Of a DNA stretch of 64,000 bases, positions 48,201-56,600 are shown piece after piece. The position numbers were made by a program, and so were the translations under genes. The stretch is taken from the NCBI RefSeq assembly GCF_949628215.1, contig NC_134277.1:53702918-53766917 (forward strand), in the 5' to 3' direction. The DNA comes from Phalacrocorax aristotelis. Lineage: Eukaryota; Chordata; Aves; Suliformes; Phalacrocoracidae. Under the pieces are notes generated by a model. That model had not been told where the DNA came from, did no database searches, and saw only the letters and a program-made list of their open reading frames with translations. Every line of letters starts with the position of its first letter. Within the stretch, counting starts at the first letter, position 1.

Positions 48201-50370
48201 TTAATATCATAATATCATTTTTTTTGTAATTTGGTAAAACTGGTTAAAAAACCACAACAAGAAAATAACACAATAGAGGCAGATAAAGGAGGAAACAAGG
48301 GGATTCATTTTATATACCTTATGTCCTTAGTTCTGTGTCTGGCATTAATTGGCTTTAACTTTTGGTCAGCTCTGAATTGGTCAGGCCGTTGGACAAGATG
48401 GTCATTGTTGGGCCCTTCCAGCTGAACTTGTCTAACTACAGAAATATAAGATAGGGTGCAACTGGGGAAAATAAGCTAGAGATGATACAGCATAAAAAAA
48501 TGAGCAGGAGTTAACAACATCATGCTTGCACAATCAAAGGAGGATATTACTGGGTAATATAAACAGGATCATGGTTTACAAGTGATGATTTTGTTTGATT
48601 CAGCATAGGCAGATGTGAGGCCTTGCACTCTGCATTTAAAAAAGTCCAAACAAGGTCATTGAGTATGACCCTTTTGTGAAGGGACTGGGCATATGATTTC
48701 TTTGATCACCTCCAATCCAAGCAAGGTCATTTCTAGCCTTGAATACATTTTCTGTTCACGGTAACCATGGATCTTGTAACAAAGTTGTCTCTTGCTACAG
48801 GAAAATCAAAGGGCTGTATACGTTGTTCTTGGAATCATTATATTTGTGAAGAAATGATCACATTAAAGCAAATGGTACTATTAATTTAGGCTTTCTTTTA
48901 GGCTAGCTGTCTTGTGACATAAAAAAGCCTTCCTGTGCAGCCTAAAGTTAAAGCTTACATTTCATGCCATGTTGCTAGCTAACTTTTATGGCTTTTCTTT
49001 TTTTGAAGGGCCAGAACTAAAGTAGTATATTCCATGTACAGTCGAAAACCTGCAAAAGAAGTAAAAAGAGAATTGATAAAACTAGGAGTGAATTACTACA
49101 TTCTGGAAGAGTCATTGTGTGTAAGCAGAAAAAAGTGAGTAATCTGTTCTCTTTCTCACAAGAATGATATGCCACTCAAATATGTAGTCTAAGATTCATA
49201 TCAAATAGTAGTTTTGAAATGTTGATCTGTGCTCTATTCAAAGTGTCCAAAATACATTTCTGTCCAGTGTCTCCAGATACTAATAAATATAATTAACTTT
49301 ACCCACACTAGCAACCTTGTGGTCTTTGTGTGCACCTGAAAAAGTGTTGCATTTTTAAACTTCACTGTAGAATACAGAAGAGATTCACAAAGGAAACAAG
49401 TCATTATTCTGTGATGGCAAGAACAGATGTGTGTGTATACTGAAAGCCTAATATGAATAAAAGGTGCAGAGTAAAAAATAGTTTGAGCACCAAAATCTTA
49501 TAACCATTGCTGGTTGCTGAAAATTTTGTCACATCTAAACTGTCTGTAAGAAAGAGCTATGCCTTTTTTTTTCCCCCCCCTCTTCTTGCACTTCAGAACA
49601 TGATTCTTTTGGATTTTCAATTTAATTTTCTTTGCATTTGGAATAAAATAAAATTAATCTGTTCTATTATCTTTGACAAAATGAGGAAATTTTCAGTAAT
49701 TATAACTTCGGGATAACGGTACAGGGAATTGATGTTGGTTATGTGCCTTCATAAAAATGCAAGGAGTTATTACTTCTGGTTTTTGTTGGTTTGTTTCTTT
49801 GGTTTTTTTTTTTTGTTAAATCTAAAAAAAGATGACTTATTACCTGAGTTTTCCTTAGAAATGTTAGGAGTGTGAACATCGCCCTCCATTTTATAGGAAT
49901 TTTTAAGGGTCCCTAGTAATGTATATTGTATAATTGTGGTTGTTTTATGAGCATCCTCCTCCAAATTAATTGTTATTAATTATGTAACCACAAAAGCAGA
50001 CAAATTTTATGCATTCTAAGTACTATTTCATGAATTACTACTATATTTATTGACTTTTGTAATCTGATAAGAATTTCTAGTATGAAGACAAACAAAAAAA
50101 AATAGAAGGCACAACCAGGTATTCATGGGGAGGCTATAAATCTGAGTTCAGCAAACTGTATGGTTTTTGATGGCACTTCTTCATTTCTCTTTTCATATTC
50201 ATATGTTTTCTAGGCCTGGCTGCAGTATGCCTGAAATTTGGGATGTCGAAGATCCTGCTAATAGTGGCAAAATTCCTTTATGTACCCTTATGAGCAAGGA
50301 TTCCAGGCCATATTTCATCACAGTATTTGAAAATAGCAATTACAGAGTCTTGAAGATTCCAAAGGAGTAA
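2953..50370 (+). CDS. DPY19L1: DPY19L1, C-mannosyltransferase of the ER, whole gene (23 coding exons)
   Basis: Joined coding sequence is 2319 nt, 772 codons plus stop, with every exon junction in phase and all introns GT-AG. DPY19 proteins are multi-pass ER membrane enzymes of the GT-C fold that move mannose from dolichol-phosphate-mannose to the first Trp of WxxW motifs, for example in thrombospondin repeats. Visible family hallmarks are [11 protein letters not shown] and [10 protein letters not shown] (about residues 138-161), [32 protein letters not shown] (304-316), [36 protein letters not shown], and [11 protein letters not shown] (669-679). Glu160 lies in the first luminal loop, where GT-C enzymes carry the catalytic acid. 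Many hydrophobic segments follow from about residue 117. Residues 1-95 are Gly/Pro/Arg-rich and probably disordered. Length fits the vertebrate DPY19L1/L2 group. L1 is preferred over L3 and L4, whose sequences differ clearly; L2 is a close paralogue known to me mainly from mammals. The 22 introns hold no second gene that I can see. Confidence 0.93.
3254..4202 (+). other. Intron 1
   Basis: 949 bases. The first 400 are still CpG island; the rest is AT-rich. No repeat or second exon seen. Confidence 0.75.
4203..4271 (+). CDS. DPY19L1: DPY19L1 exon 2 (residues 101-123)
   Basis: 69 nt between a good pyrimidine tract ending GGCAG and the donor GTAAGT. In phase it reads [16 protein letters not shown], then IWLTFLL, the start of the first membrane helix. 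The first part is not clearly recognisable against my memory of mammalian DPY19L1. The assignment rests on strong splice sites and exact phase with exons 1 and 3. Confidence 0.75.
4272..9319 (+). other. Intron 2
   Basis: About 5 kb, AT-rich apart from a somewhat GC-richer stretch near 7400-8100. Open frames there show no recognisable domain. T tracts occur near 6645 and 7000. No interspersed repeat recognised. Confidence 0.65.
9320..9344 (+). CDS. DPY19L1: DPY19L1 exon 3, 25-nt microexon (residues 124-131)
   Basis: 25 nt between TTTACAG and GTAAGG. It encodes AAFAGVLH, finishing the first membrane helix, and the split codon gives Trp132 with exon 4. Without it exons 2 and 4 are out of frame, which supports the call. 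Confidence 0.82.
10111..10127 (+). repeat. Poly-C homopolymer (17 C)
   Basis: Uninterrupted run of 17 cytosines in intron 3; G-rich on the transcription-template strand. Length may be polymorphic or a sequencing artefact. Confidence 0.9.
10641..10728 (+). CDS. DPY19L1: DPY19L1 exon 4 (residues 132-161)
   Basis: 88 nt after TTTTTAACAG. Encodes the highly conserved first luminal loop, including [11 protein letters not shown] and FRTEM; Glu160 is the candidate catalytic acid by family analogy. The donor, ATG|GTTAGA, is weak, but exon 5 begins in exact phase with the expected GLYYSYFK. Confidence 0.92.
11361..11498 (+). CDS. DPY19L1: DPY19L1 exon 5 (residues 162-207)
   Basis: 138 nt, CTGTAG acceptor and GTGAGC donor. 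Reads [19 protein letters not shown], then [19 protein letters not shown], core DPY19 luminal-loop sequence. Confidence 0.95.
11499..16360 (+). other. Intron 5
   Basis: About 4.9 kb, holding the antisense CR1 fragment at 14580-15505. The rest is AT-rich with no recognised element; a short A-rich tract lies near 13375-13460. Confidence 0.65.
14580..15505 (-). mobile_element. CR1 LINE fragment, antisense to DPY19L1
   Basis: The left edge reads as the reverse complement of a CR1 3' tail (GAGTCGCAGAATAGC, then GAGGTTGGAAGGGATG). Further right, the minus strand encodes reverse-transcriptase C-terminal remnants such as [15 protein letters not shown] and KCKVLH (near 15085-15180). Right of about 15330 are blocks known from CR1 further upstream in the element (AATCCATGCTGACTGC, TTTCCAGGAGGATTTACTCC). 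Internal deletions are evident near 14820 and 15285, and stops and frameshifts are common. A dead copy. Confidence 0.85.
16361..16481 (+). CDS. DPY19L1: DPY19L1 exon 6 (residues 208-247)
   Basis: 121 nt, acceptor CCACCTAG, donor GTGAGT. Reads [19 protein letters not shown] and ends LSPVESCEG. This family block is typical of the L1/L2 branch and absent in this form from L3 and L4. Confidence 0.95.
18140..18233 (+). CDS. DPY19L1: DPY19L1 exon 7 (residues 248-278)
   Basis: 94 nt, acceptor TTTATTAG, donor GTAAGG. Encodes [14 protein letters not shown] and a membrane helix over about residues 255-277 ending in FFIYGTYL. Confidence 0.95.
21333..21377 (+). repeat. Tandem duplication, 23-bp unit
   Basis: TAGTGATGTTAGTGATAACA plus three bases occurs twice head to tail; the second copy is complete to within its last base. 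The unit itself holds a doubled TTAGTGAT motif. Confidence 0.85.
21397..21426 (+). repeat. Tandem duplication, 15-bp unit
   Basis: ATTCCCTGTTGGATG twice in tandem, 20 bases after the 23-bp duplication. Confidence 0.85.
21868..21925 (+). CDS. DPY19L1: DPY19L1 exon 8 (residues 279-298)
   Basis: 58 nt, acceptor TTCACAG, donor GTAGGT. Encodes [20 protein letters not shown], a near-invariant family block. Confidence 0.95.
21926..25453 (+). other. Intron 8
   Basis: About 3.5 kb, AT-rich, with a short CA run at 22314 and a near palindrome CCTGGTCCAGACCAGG near 22941. No gene or mobile element recognised. Confidence 0.6.
25454..25545 (+). CDS. DPY19L1: DPY19L1 exon 9 (residues 299-328)
   Basis: 92 nt, acceptor TTTTTAG, donor GTACCT. 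Encodes [18 protein letters not shown], containing the PLRE signature shared across the family, then a hydrophobic helix. Confidence 0.95.
27606..27705 (+). CDS. DPY19L1: DPY19L1 exon 10 (residues 329-362)
   Basis: 100 nt, acceptor TTCCCAAG, donor GTAAGA. Encodes [16 protein letters not shown], then [14 protein letters not shown], a membrane helix with the conserved WQF motif. Confidence 0.95.
28974..29051 (+). CDS. DPY19L1: DPY19L1 exon 11 (residues 363-388)
   Basis: 78 nt, acceptor ATTCTAG, donor GTAATA. Encodes [19 protein letters not shown] and a short following segment ending SAHM. Confidence 0.94.
31035..31121 (+). CDS. DPY19L1: DPY19L1 exon 12 (residues 389-417)
   Basis: 87 nt, acceptor TTTCAG, donor GTAAGT. 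Encodes a helix with [17 protein letters not shown] ending VVIW, closely matching the L1/L2 group. Confidence 0.95.
32603..32662 (+). CDS. DPY19L1: DPY19L1 exon 13 (residues 418-437)
   Basis: 60 nt, acceptor TTTTTAG, donor GTAAGG. Encodes [20 protein letters not shown]. This is a variable loop in the family and one of the less conserved coding exons here. Confidence 0.92.
32663..35180 (+). other. Intron 13
   Basis: About 2.5 kb. Holds the old CR1 fragment; flanks are AT-rich with nothing else recognised. Confidence 0.6.
33500..34240 (+). mobile_element. Old, highly diverged CR1 LINE fragment in intron 13
   Basis: Scattered blocks match the order of old amniote CR1: CTGTGAAAGGAAGTCACAT (33680), a CTTGAATTTCATAAACC stretch (33762), GAAACAAAGGGTGCGATTAA (33839), then after a gap CTCAGCGGAGAAATCTGGG (33943) and ATTGCATGCAGTCTTAGTC (34117). 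Degeneracy is heavy and the edges are uncertain. From remembered consensus only. Confidence 0.55.
35181..35261 (+). CDS. DPY19L1: DPY19L1 exon 14 (residues 438-464)
   Basis: 81 nt, acceptor TTTTTAAG, donor GTAAGT. Encodes [19 protein letters not shown], then VFGIADD, the start of the conserved IADDAHIGN block. Confidence 0.95.
35262..36926 (+). other. Introns 14 and 15 (flanking exon 15)
   Basis: AT-rich. Intron 15 has a degenerate cluster of TATTTAGAT-like motifs at about 36548-36612. No gene or element recognised. Confidence 0.6.
36016..36117 (+). CDS. DPY19L1: DPY19L1 exon 15 (residues 465-498)
   Basis: 102 nt, acceptor CTACCAG, donor GTAATT. Encodes [19 protein letters not shown], then [14 protein letters not shown], a conserved luminal loop. 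Confidence 0.95.
36927..36998 (+). CDS. DPY19L1: DPY19L1 exon 16 (residues 499-522)
   Basis: 72 nt, acceptor ATGGCAG, donor GTAAGC. Encodes [19 protein letters not shown] and a following basic turn. Confidence 0.95.
37094..37982 (-). mobile_element. Solo LTR of an avian endogenous retrovirus, antisense in intron 16
   Basis: 889 bases bounded by TG...CA, flanked by near-identical 5-mers (ATTAG at 37089-37093, GTTAG at 37983-37987) consistent with a 5-bp target duplication. Read on the minus strand it carries an AATAAA signal (37259-37264) in its distal part, as LTRs do. Sequence such as GAATCTCTGCTC and GCACCTCCTCTCC, and the AAAACCTTGC end, resembles a repeat I recall as abundant in non-galliform birds. 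No internal viral gene is present. It interrupts intron 16 and supplies the longest non-coding open frame here (37223-37717, minus). Confidence 0.8.
37362..37675 (-). repeat. Degenerate internal repeats inside the solo LTR
   Basis: A motif like CCAYRGGCTGCAG recurs at about 37363, 37408, 37520, 37573, 37613 and 37658, with spacing often 45-51 bases. It suggests a decayed tandem array within the LTR. Confidence 0.6.
38403..38452 (+). CDS. DPY19L1: DPY19L1 exon 17 (residues 523-538)
   Basis: 50 nt, acceptor TTCTTCAG, donor GTAAAT. Encodes [16 protein letters not shown], a weakly conserved cytosolic loop, so the call leans on phase and splice sites. Confidence 0.88.
38624..38674 (+). repeat. 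Hairpin-forming inverted repeat in intron 17
   Basis: Arms 38624-38644 and 38654-38674 pair over 21 positions with one mismatch and one G-T pair around a 9-base loop. The core is CTAAAACTAAGTT against AACTTAGTTTTAG. As RNA it would fold stably; 51 nt is short for a pre-miRNA. Confidence 0.75.
39045..39069 (+). CDS. DPY19L1: DPY19L1 exon 18, 25-nt microexon (residues 539-547)
   Basis: 25 nt, acceptor AATTCAG, donor GTAAGA. Encodes REERFNHGE; the ending matches the family FNHGE/FDHGE followed by LVYHALQ in exon 19. Its length is not a multiple of three, so skipping would break the frame. Confidence 0.9.
40205..40324 (+). CDS. DPY19L1: DPY19L1 exon 19 (residues 548-587)
   Basis: 120 nt after a long T tract ending CCAG; donor GTAAGG. 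Encodes [20 protein letters not shown], then [18 protein letters not shown], conserved membrane sequence. Confidence 0.95.
40994..41037 (+). repeat. Short tandem repeat AAAAGTAGGGTAAGC x3
   Basis: Three copies of AAAAGTAGGGTA, the last two extended by AGC, directly upstream of the CR1 copy. Confidence 0.85.
41068..42118 (+). mobile_element. CR1 LINE 3' portion in intron 19
   Basis: 5'-truncated CR1 in the gene's orientation. It covers the end of the reverse-transcriptase palm, where the catalytic FADD-type motif reads FADG (41239-41250), then the C-terminal part and the 3' tail (GACCAGATGACCTTCAGAGG, TCCCTTCCAATCTC). An intact stretch at 41476-41886 includes [14 protein letters not shown] and [13 protein letters not shown]. 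The matching frame then shifts near 41815 and runs on to 42038 ([20 protein letters not shown]). Stops and frameshifts make it non-functional. Younger-looking than the 14.6-kb and 33.5-kb copies. Confidence 0.92.
46561..46735 (+). CDS. DPY19L1: DPY19L1 exon 20 (residues 588-645)
   Basis: 175 nt, the longest internal exon; acceptor GCATTTCAG, donor GTAAAC. Begins with a membrane helix ([20 protein letters not shown]) and passes into the luminal C-terminal domain with [20 protein letters not shown]. Confidence 0.95.
47558..47657 (+). CDS. DPY19L1: DPY19L1 exon 21 (residues 646-678)
   Basis: 100 nt, acceptor TATTTCAG, donor GTAAAT. Encodes [20 protein letters not shown], then [12 protein letters not shown]. 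The AVFAGxM and NHPHYED motifs are shared by all DPY19 members. Confidence 0.96.
48378..48428 (+). mobile_element. CR1 3' tail scrap in intron 21
   Basis: GTTGGACAAGATGGTCATTG followed by TTGGGCCCTTCCAGCTGAAC matches the conserved CR1 3' end (GGACTAGATGATCATTG-type). Only the tail is recognisable. Confidence 0.7.
49009..49134 (+). CDS. DPY19L1: DPY19L1 exon 22 (residues 679-720)
   Basis: 126 nt, acceptor TTTGAAG, donor GTGAGT. Encodes [18 protein letters not shown], then [17 protein letters not shown], part of the soluble luminal C-terminal domain. Confidence 0.95.
50214..50370 (+). CDS. DPY19L1: DPY19L1 exon 23, last coding exon (residues 721-772 and stop)
   Basis: 157 nt from acceptor TTTTCTAG to TAA at 50368-50370. 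Encodes [19 protein letters not shown], then a tail ending VLKIPKE. The Cys-rich [10 protein letters not shown] block is typical of the family C-terminus. Confidence 0.96.
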
Positions 50371-51205
50371 CATTTCAATGCAAAGAACCATCAATCTTTC
50401 AACTTTTTAAACTAGTAACTATAAGAATTCTAAATCAGAAATACCTTTTCTACTAGACTTAAAATGGGAAAATAGGTATTTTATTTTTTACCATTTTAAG
50501 TGAATTCTGATTATAGAAATATCTTAAACCGAACAGTTTGGATTTCTATTTCAGGGTCAGTCCCTTGAGATTTGCTATGCAAATGATTATATGTTTGCAC
50601 ACTTCATTTAACACTGATCCAAAAAGAGTTAAAAGTAGCTATGGAAAGTAACTCCATTCTCAAAACCAATGATATTGTGAAATGGGACTGTCAGAATGTC
50701 TTAGCAAAGCAAGTTTGTTTAAAGCTTTGGTGCTAGCAGCTAGGAACAAAGGAAAGGTGCTATAGCATCTGGCATCACATTTCTCATGTCACTTTCATTA
50801 CCCATCTCTCTTCTGGACAGGGTGATACTAGAAATTCTCTTAAAAGTCACGTAGTTTCACTAGTCATGTCAGAGAAATACATTTTTTTTTTTCTTTGAGA
50901 GGATTAAGAACATTCGTCAGTTTGGATCACTTAACACATGCTTTTAAGCTTGCTTTTGAAATGGAAAAGTTTGTAGGCAGACTTGAAACTTCATTATTTA
51001 GGTGCATGTTCTTGGAATCTTACTGATGTTAAAAAAGAAGACTAATAAGAGTACTATTTGCAGTGAGCAATAGTTTAGCTTCTCAGTGTCCAAGGATTTT
51101 TAGCATTCTTATGCATTCAGAATAAGCTGGCATAATATACAGGAAATTTTTAAGGGAAAATGCTTTATTCAGGAAAAATCTGTCATAGCCTTAGAATGAT
51201 ACTAA

Positions 51206-51211
51206 AATAAA
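51206..51211 (+). terminator. Proximal polyadenylation signal AATAAA
   Basis: AATAAA about 840 bases after the stop codon; could give a shorter 3' UTR. The downstream GT-rich element is less clear than at the distal site. Confidence 0.5.
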
Positions 51212-52096
51212 TCCTTCACTGCCTTAACTAGACCTTCAGCGCCTAACTTGGTAAGAAATTACTTTCAAAATTTATGCCCTATTTTCTTTCCCCACTCATT
51301 AGATCATGCCTGGATTTTATCATCAGCATTAAAGGAAAAAAGAAATTTAACCCAATTGTGATATGGGTGTGGTCAGTTGTGTGGGTATAATTGCTCCAAA
51401 AGTATTAGACTGGTTCTGCAGTTCTGTCATCTCAGTGTCACACCAACATTATCAGTTATAAAGAATTTAGAGAATTTGCTTTCCAAGATACCCCGTGCAA
51501 GGACACCCTTTAGTCATTTAACTGACTTGATAGAATGTTTGTATGTTTATTGCCATTGGGAAGTATCACAGTAATTGTGATTCTACAGTATAAGACTTCT
51601 AAAGTCTAATGTTTCTCTGTATATCATTCATATTTTGGCTTTGTTTTGGCTTGTTTTTTTGTTCACACATCAGTCTATTGGTATGACTGGTCTTTTTAGC
51701 TCTAATAGCATCTAGCAATGCTAGATCCTATGGGAATAGCGTCCATCATGCCTATAAGTATCAGTTAAATGGGATTCTCTGATGAAGTAGTAGTGTAACA
51801 ACTGATCAGTATTCTAAGACTTCTTATTTTTTTAAAATCTGTTTTATTGAAAGGGTGAGGGAGAATGGCTGAAAATGCATTAGCTTTTTAACTTTTACAG
51901 AATAGATTTTGGAAAAATTTCTATAAGGAAACTATCACAAAAAGGGCTTTTGGGAAGTCACTTTTTAAAATGTTAAATGAATTCAAGGAAGCAGGAAAAA
52001 AATCTTTATATAAACATTGTGACTAGTGTTACAGCACAAAAGGTACTGTATTTTTATGAAGTTTATGCCAACTGTTGACATGTACTTATGTGGTTA

Positions 52097-52102
52097 AATA
52101 AA
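52097..52102 (+). terminator. Distal polyadenylation signal AATAAA
   Basis: AATAAA followed within 20-40 bases by TTGTTCTCTTGTTTCTG, a typical GU/U-rich downstream element. Best candidate for the main 3' end of DPY19L1. Confidence 0.7.
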
Positions 52103-53550
52103 AAAGAAAAAGATGGAAATTGTTCTCTTGTTTCTGATGGATGTTACATTTCTGCTCTTATGCCTATTAAACTGAAGTTTAATAAGTTGCCACAGCAGAT
52201 ATGATTGAAGCTGAACCCTCAACTAAACAGTGCAAGGAAGTGGCTCAGATCATTAAATCAAACTCACGCACCTCTTTCCAGCCTCCTTTTTATTTGGAGT
52301 ATCAGTGCAGGAATATGTGAAAAGACAGTGAGAAAATGTCAAATATCTATTTACTCGCAAGGTGAACTTGGAAGGGAATTCAAAATTATTCTCTTTTTGT
52401 TCTCAGTTTCTAAACTCAATCAAGAGTGAAGCCCAAGTACTGGTAGAATGAAGAAACATTTGACAGTTAAGGTTCAAAGATGTACTTTAGTAAAAATGTT
52501 CCCCATGTGACGAGGAGGCTGTTGTTACTGAGTACATGGCCAGACCCTGTCTGTAAATTTTCAGCTTCACCTGAGGGATGTGATACTGTCCCTTTGAAGT
52601 GATCTTAAACCCAAATAAGTATTGTCATCTAATGTTAAGATGATAAAATCTAGTAATGGAAACCTATGAAGTAAAAAATGTTATATAAGATTGTGGGGAA
52701 GAAACATGGGACTTGATTAATTGGGTGTACCCTGTTATGAATTTCTTGTCATCTCAGTAATTTGCTCTCAATTCCAAAGGAATGAATTTGGGTTTAAATA
52801 ATACAACACTTTACATGTAGGAGCACCATGTTAATGTTACGCTTATCACTGCAGCTTGAACTGGAAAACAGAAGTTTGAGATCTCTTAGCTCTCACTGAA
52901 GTTGTGTTTTCCTTTTGCAAGATCCTAATCAACAAATCTATAACTCAAGTAAGTTCATTTTTTAAATATGCTCTGGCCTCGATGTACTTCAGGCACAGGA
53001 CTAGAATACTTCAGTACCTGAAAACAGTCTCTGTTAGGTTCTAGTAATATTGGATCATATAGATTTATCTCTCGCAATCTGAAATATTGCTAGCTTTGAA
53101 TACAGTAAACTTGTTCATTAGAAAAGGTACAACTACAATTTGGTACCAAACTTCTGATAGTTGTGCAAACTGTAATACTTACTATGGAGATCAAATGAAG
53201 CACCTTTGTGAAACAAAGATGCTAATTCCTATTCAGTACTGCCTTGCACTTTGTCATTTCATCTACTATTTTAAAAAGAGGTTTTGCTTTTGCCTTTTTT
53301 TTTTTTTGCAATTCAGCTTAAACTGTGAAACTAAATCACTCAGTATCTCTTGGATTTTTTCGATTATGATATCGAGTTCCATAATGTAGGACTCACTCCA
53401 AGATAGGTAAAGAAAATGCCTTCAGCAGCAGCAGATATGTAGGGAAGAATATAAACACAGCATTGTCAGAAATCAGTATTGTTGAAAGGAATTACAAAAT
53501 TATAATTATGGCTTGGGACCTGTGTTTTGAGATTGCGTTGTTGTGTAGTT

Positions 53551-53625
53551 TTATAGACTCACAGAATCATTTAGGTTGGAAAAGGCCTTTAAGATCATCA
53601 AGTCCAACAGTATAACGCTGTTATA
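53551..53625 (-). mobile_element. CR1 3' tail scrap, minus strand
   Basis: GACTCACAGAATCATTTAGG, then TTGGAAAAGGCCTTTAAGAT and CATCAAGTCCAACAG form the reverse complement of a common avian CR1 3' end. Confidence 0.8.
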
Positions 53626-56600
53626 ACAACCTATAAATGCTGTTGTTTCACCTAAGTTATGTAATGTGAAGGACTGCAGTAAAACAACGTGATATTCTTA
53701 AACTCGAAAGAATAAGGTGCCTCTGAGTCATATTGGCAGCCGGACAAAGGAATCAAAATCCTAACTGATAGTGGCGCTTTTCTGCGTAAGCTTTATTGTA
53801 CTATGAGGAAAGAGCAGGATGGTGGATGTGGTGTGGAAGGAAGACTTTGCTGCTTGAATATTAATAGGAGTTTAAATGTTAGGTAATAATTATATTTTGA
53901 GCGAAATCAAAGCTGGGGACATAAAATGGCGTGCAGAGCTTCGAAATCTGAGAGCTGGTCGGCTGTGCATGAATTGCTTGGGGAGTGAAAGCTCTCAGTG
54001 CAATGATAAACAGATTCTCATCTGTAGCTATAAGACATAAGCACTTCTGTTTCAGTAGTGAAACATTATGATAAACTGTCCATAGCAGAGCTTTAAGCTG
54101 ATCTCTGAGGTTGGAGCAGACAAGTAGAAGGATTTACAGGGTTAGATAGAATTCCTTTCCTTCTCAGCAGATTGGCTTGTTTCTGATCTTGTGCTGTAAT
54201 TCTCCGTTATGGACTGAATTCATGCAGTGTATGAAATTTTCAATTGTTTGAGTTGATTCATCATGTAGTAGTTCAACAGCTTTATTCCTGTTACAGCATG
54301 TATAGAACATTTATTGCCAATAGATCATGGAATGGATAACTGATATATATAGAGTGAACGAATAATACTGGTTTCATGTCTGGCCGAGAAGTCGAGCAGG
54401 ATAGCCCCATTTCAGCAGCCACCAGTGATATCATAAGATACCATGCTGATGCTACCTGAGCATTTGCATGAATATCAGGTCAACTTCCCTGGACTTTGGA
54501 TCAGGCCTTACAGCTGCTCAGCTTAAGCACCTCCCCAGCCATGTCAGAAGTGCACAGGAATTCATTTCTTGTAAAATTTCTCATTTTCCTGTTGGGTGAG
54601 AAGGTACTGAGTGATTATTGTGTAAAATGACTGCAAATGAGAAATCCCTGTGGCCAGCCTTCTACCCTGTCAAATTATCAGTGCTTAAATTAATTCTTGG
54701 GTGTAAGCAGCACTTGTTTTGCCTGTTTGCAGGAAGGATGAGATCTAGCTTTTAGCCTGAAGAATATGGAAATTCTTCTTGGATCTCAGCTAATACTGAG
54801 CCTGAAAGATGACAACTTCTAAAGGGAAAACTTCTGTCCTTTTGATGTTCATCTGGAAGGAAACAAGTCACTCAAGTTTTTTTTTTCCAGGCTTGACCAA
54901 GCTTATTTTCAAAGCCAGTGCTCAAAATTCTTTTGCTACTAATTATCACTGTGTTTAGACACCTGAGCAGTATCATCTTTATGTTACCGAGCAACTGGTT
55001 GCTCAGCTTCTCTGACTACAAGTCCCTAGGGTGTCTTAGGATGCAGTTAGCAAACATTATTTGCAGGCAGTCGGTGTTTTGCTGTAGATACCTCTGCCTG
55101 AGTACTGGAAAAAAAATTCTAGCCTCTTTTGAATTTTTAGGATTAGTTAAACTACAAAAGCCAATACTTCAGCTTTTTTTTTTTTTTTCTTAGCTAAAGA
55201 AAGGTAGCAAAGGTTGAAAGTACCCCGGAGTAGGATGCCTCCTGTTTTTCCCTTAATTAGCTTTATGATGGTGCTTGAATTACTGCCTTGCTTTTCTTTG
55301 ATTTTGATTATGAAAATGTAATGCATCTGCATTTGGAGAAGCTTATTTTTATGAGCAATGGAAGGTAAAATTAGAATCAAGCTTATTAGAGTAGAAATTC
55401 TCATATTCGTGAGGTATTTTAAAGGCTACTCAACTCAAAACACAGGTTATATAAAAGTGCTAGGAGTAGGTGCTTTCCTTAACCTTTGTATCCTTTGTTC
55501 TAGATCCTTGCTGGATTTAGCTGCAGCTTTCAGGCTACAGGCTGCTGCATGGAAGACCTTTGCTTTGATACTTTTTGGCCATTTTTGTGTTATTACATAA
55601 CTTAAAAGGATGAAATATTTTGAGAAGGGAGAAATGGTAACAAGATGATCAAAAGTAAGTTGTATTCCATGACTTCTTTATCCAGTACTTTAATCTTAGA
55701 GTTTAGTACCCACAACGCTTAAATCAATCAAATGTTACTCAGCAAGTGGTGTTGTCAGAATCTGTAACTAATTTTTAAACTAATGAGGTCTTGGCTATTG
55801 ACTTGAATAGTTGCAGATTTGCTTCATCTATTAGGTTTTTGCCTGAGAAAAAAAGGAATTGTAAAGACGCCTTTGAATTAGGAGCCTGTGACATGTATTG
55901 CCTTCCTTTGAACCCTCAATGTGCAACTGAAGTGATAATTGAATTTAGAAAGAAACCTGTCAGCGCTGATGGTTTGTTTTGTAAAATTGTCCTTACACAT
56001 GAGGAAGTAGAGAAGCAATAAAGTTCAAATTGAAATAAATTGAAAAGCGTAAATATTTGCAATGTCAAGGTGCAGCAGGATTGCCGAAAGGAAACATGGT
56101 TTCAATAAAGTCAGACTGTATTTGGAATGTGTTTTTTTCTGTTGTTTTTTTTTTTTCTCCTGTGTTCTGTTTCATCTTACGCTGTTTCACTTTGATGCTG
56201 GGAAATGGGATAAAACTGAACAGAATAGAATTGAGCAAAATTGAATAGCTGAAACTGAGAACGTGTTTGTCTCTTCCAAACGTGACCTGTTTTTTCTAAA
56301 CCTTGTCAAAATGCTTGGTTTATGCCAATGAACTAGGTGATGGAAGCTGTTCATGTTAGCTGGTGTTCCTGTACCGGGATAGTCTGTCAGCATTCTCCAT
56401 TGCTCTGCAATTCATTTATTAATGAGTTAAAGAGAGCGTGGACTTATTACAAGGATAAACCTGGAGCACACATCATCATCGGGACCTCACAGAAAGGGTA
56501 ACAAGGACAGTTAGAGGAAAAACTCACGTGAGTCATCTGTGTTTGTTTATATGGTCTGAAAATAACTTCCTTGGATACAAATTCCACTAGTAGCATATCT

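Larger units (their letters stand above)
46736..50213 (+). other. Introns 20 to 22 (flanking exons 21 and 22)
   Basis: Intron 20 (46736-47557), intron 21 (47658-49008) and intron 22 (49135-50213) are AT-rich. Intron 21 has a CR1 tail and possibly an older diverged element at about 48470-48720. Nothing else recognised. Confidence 0.6.
50371..52120 (+). other. DPY19L1 3' UTR
   Basis: AT-rich sequence after the stop, with two canonical polyadenylation hexamers. The distal one is followed by a T/GT-rich stretch, so the end is placed near 52.12 kb by inference. Several ATTTA pentamers are present. No ORF of note. Confidence 0.7.
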
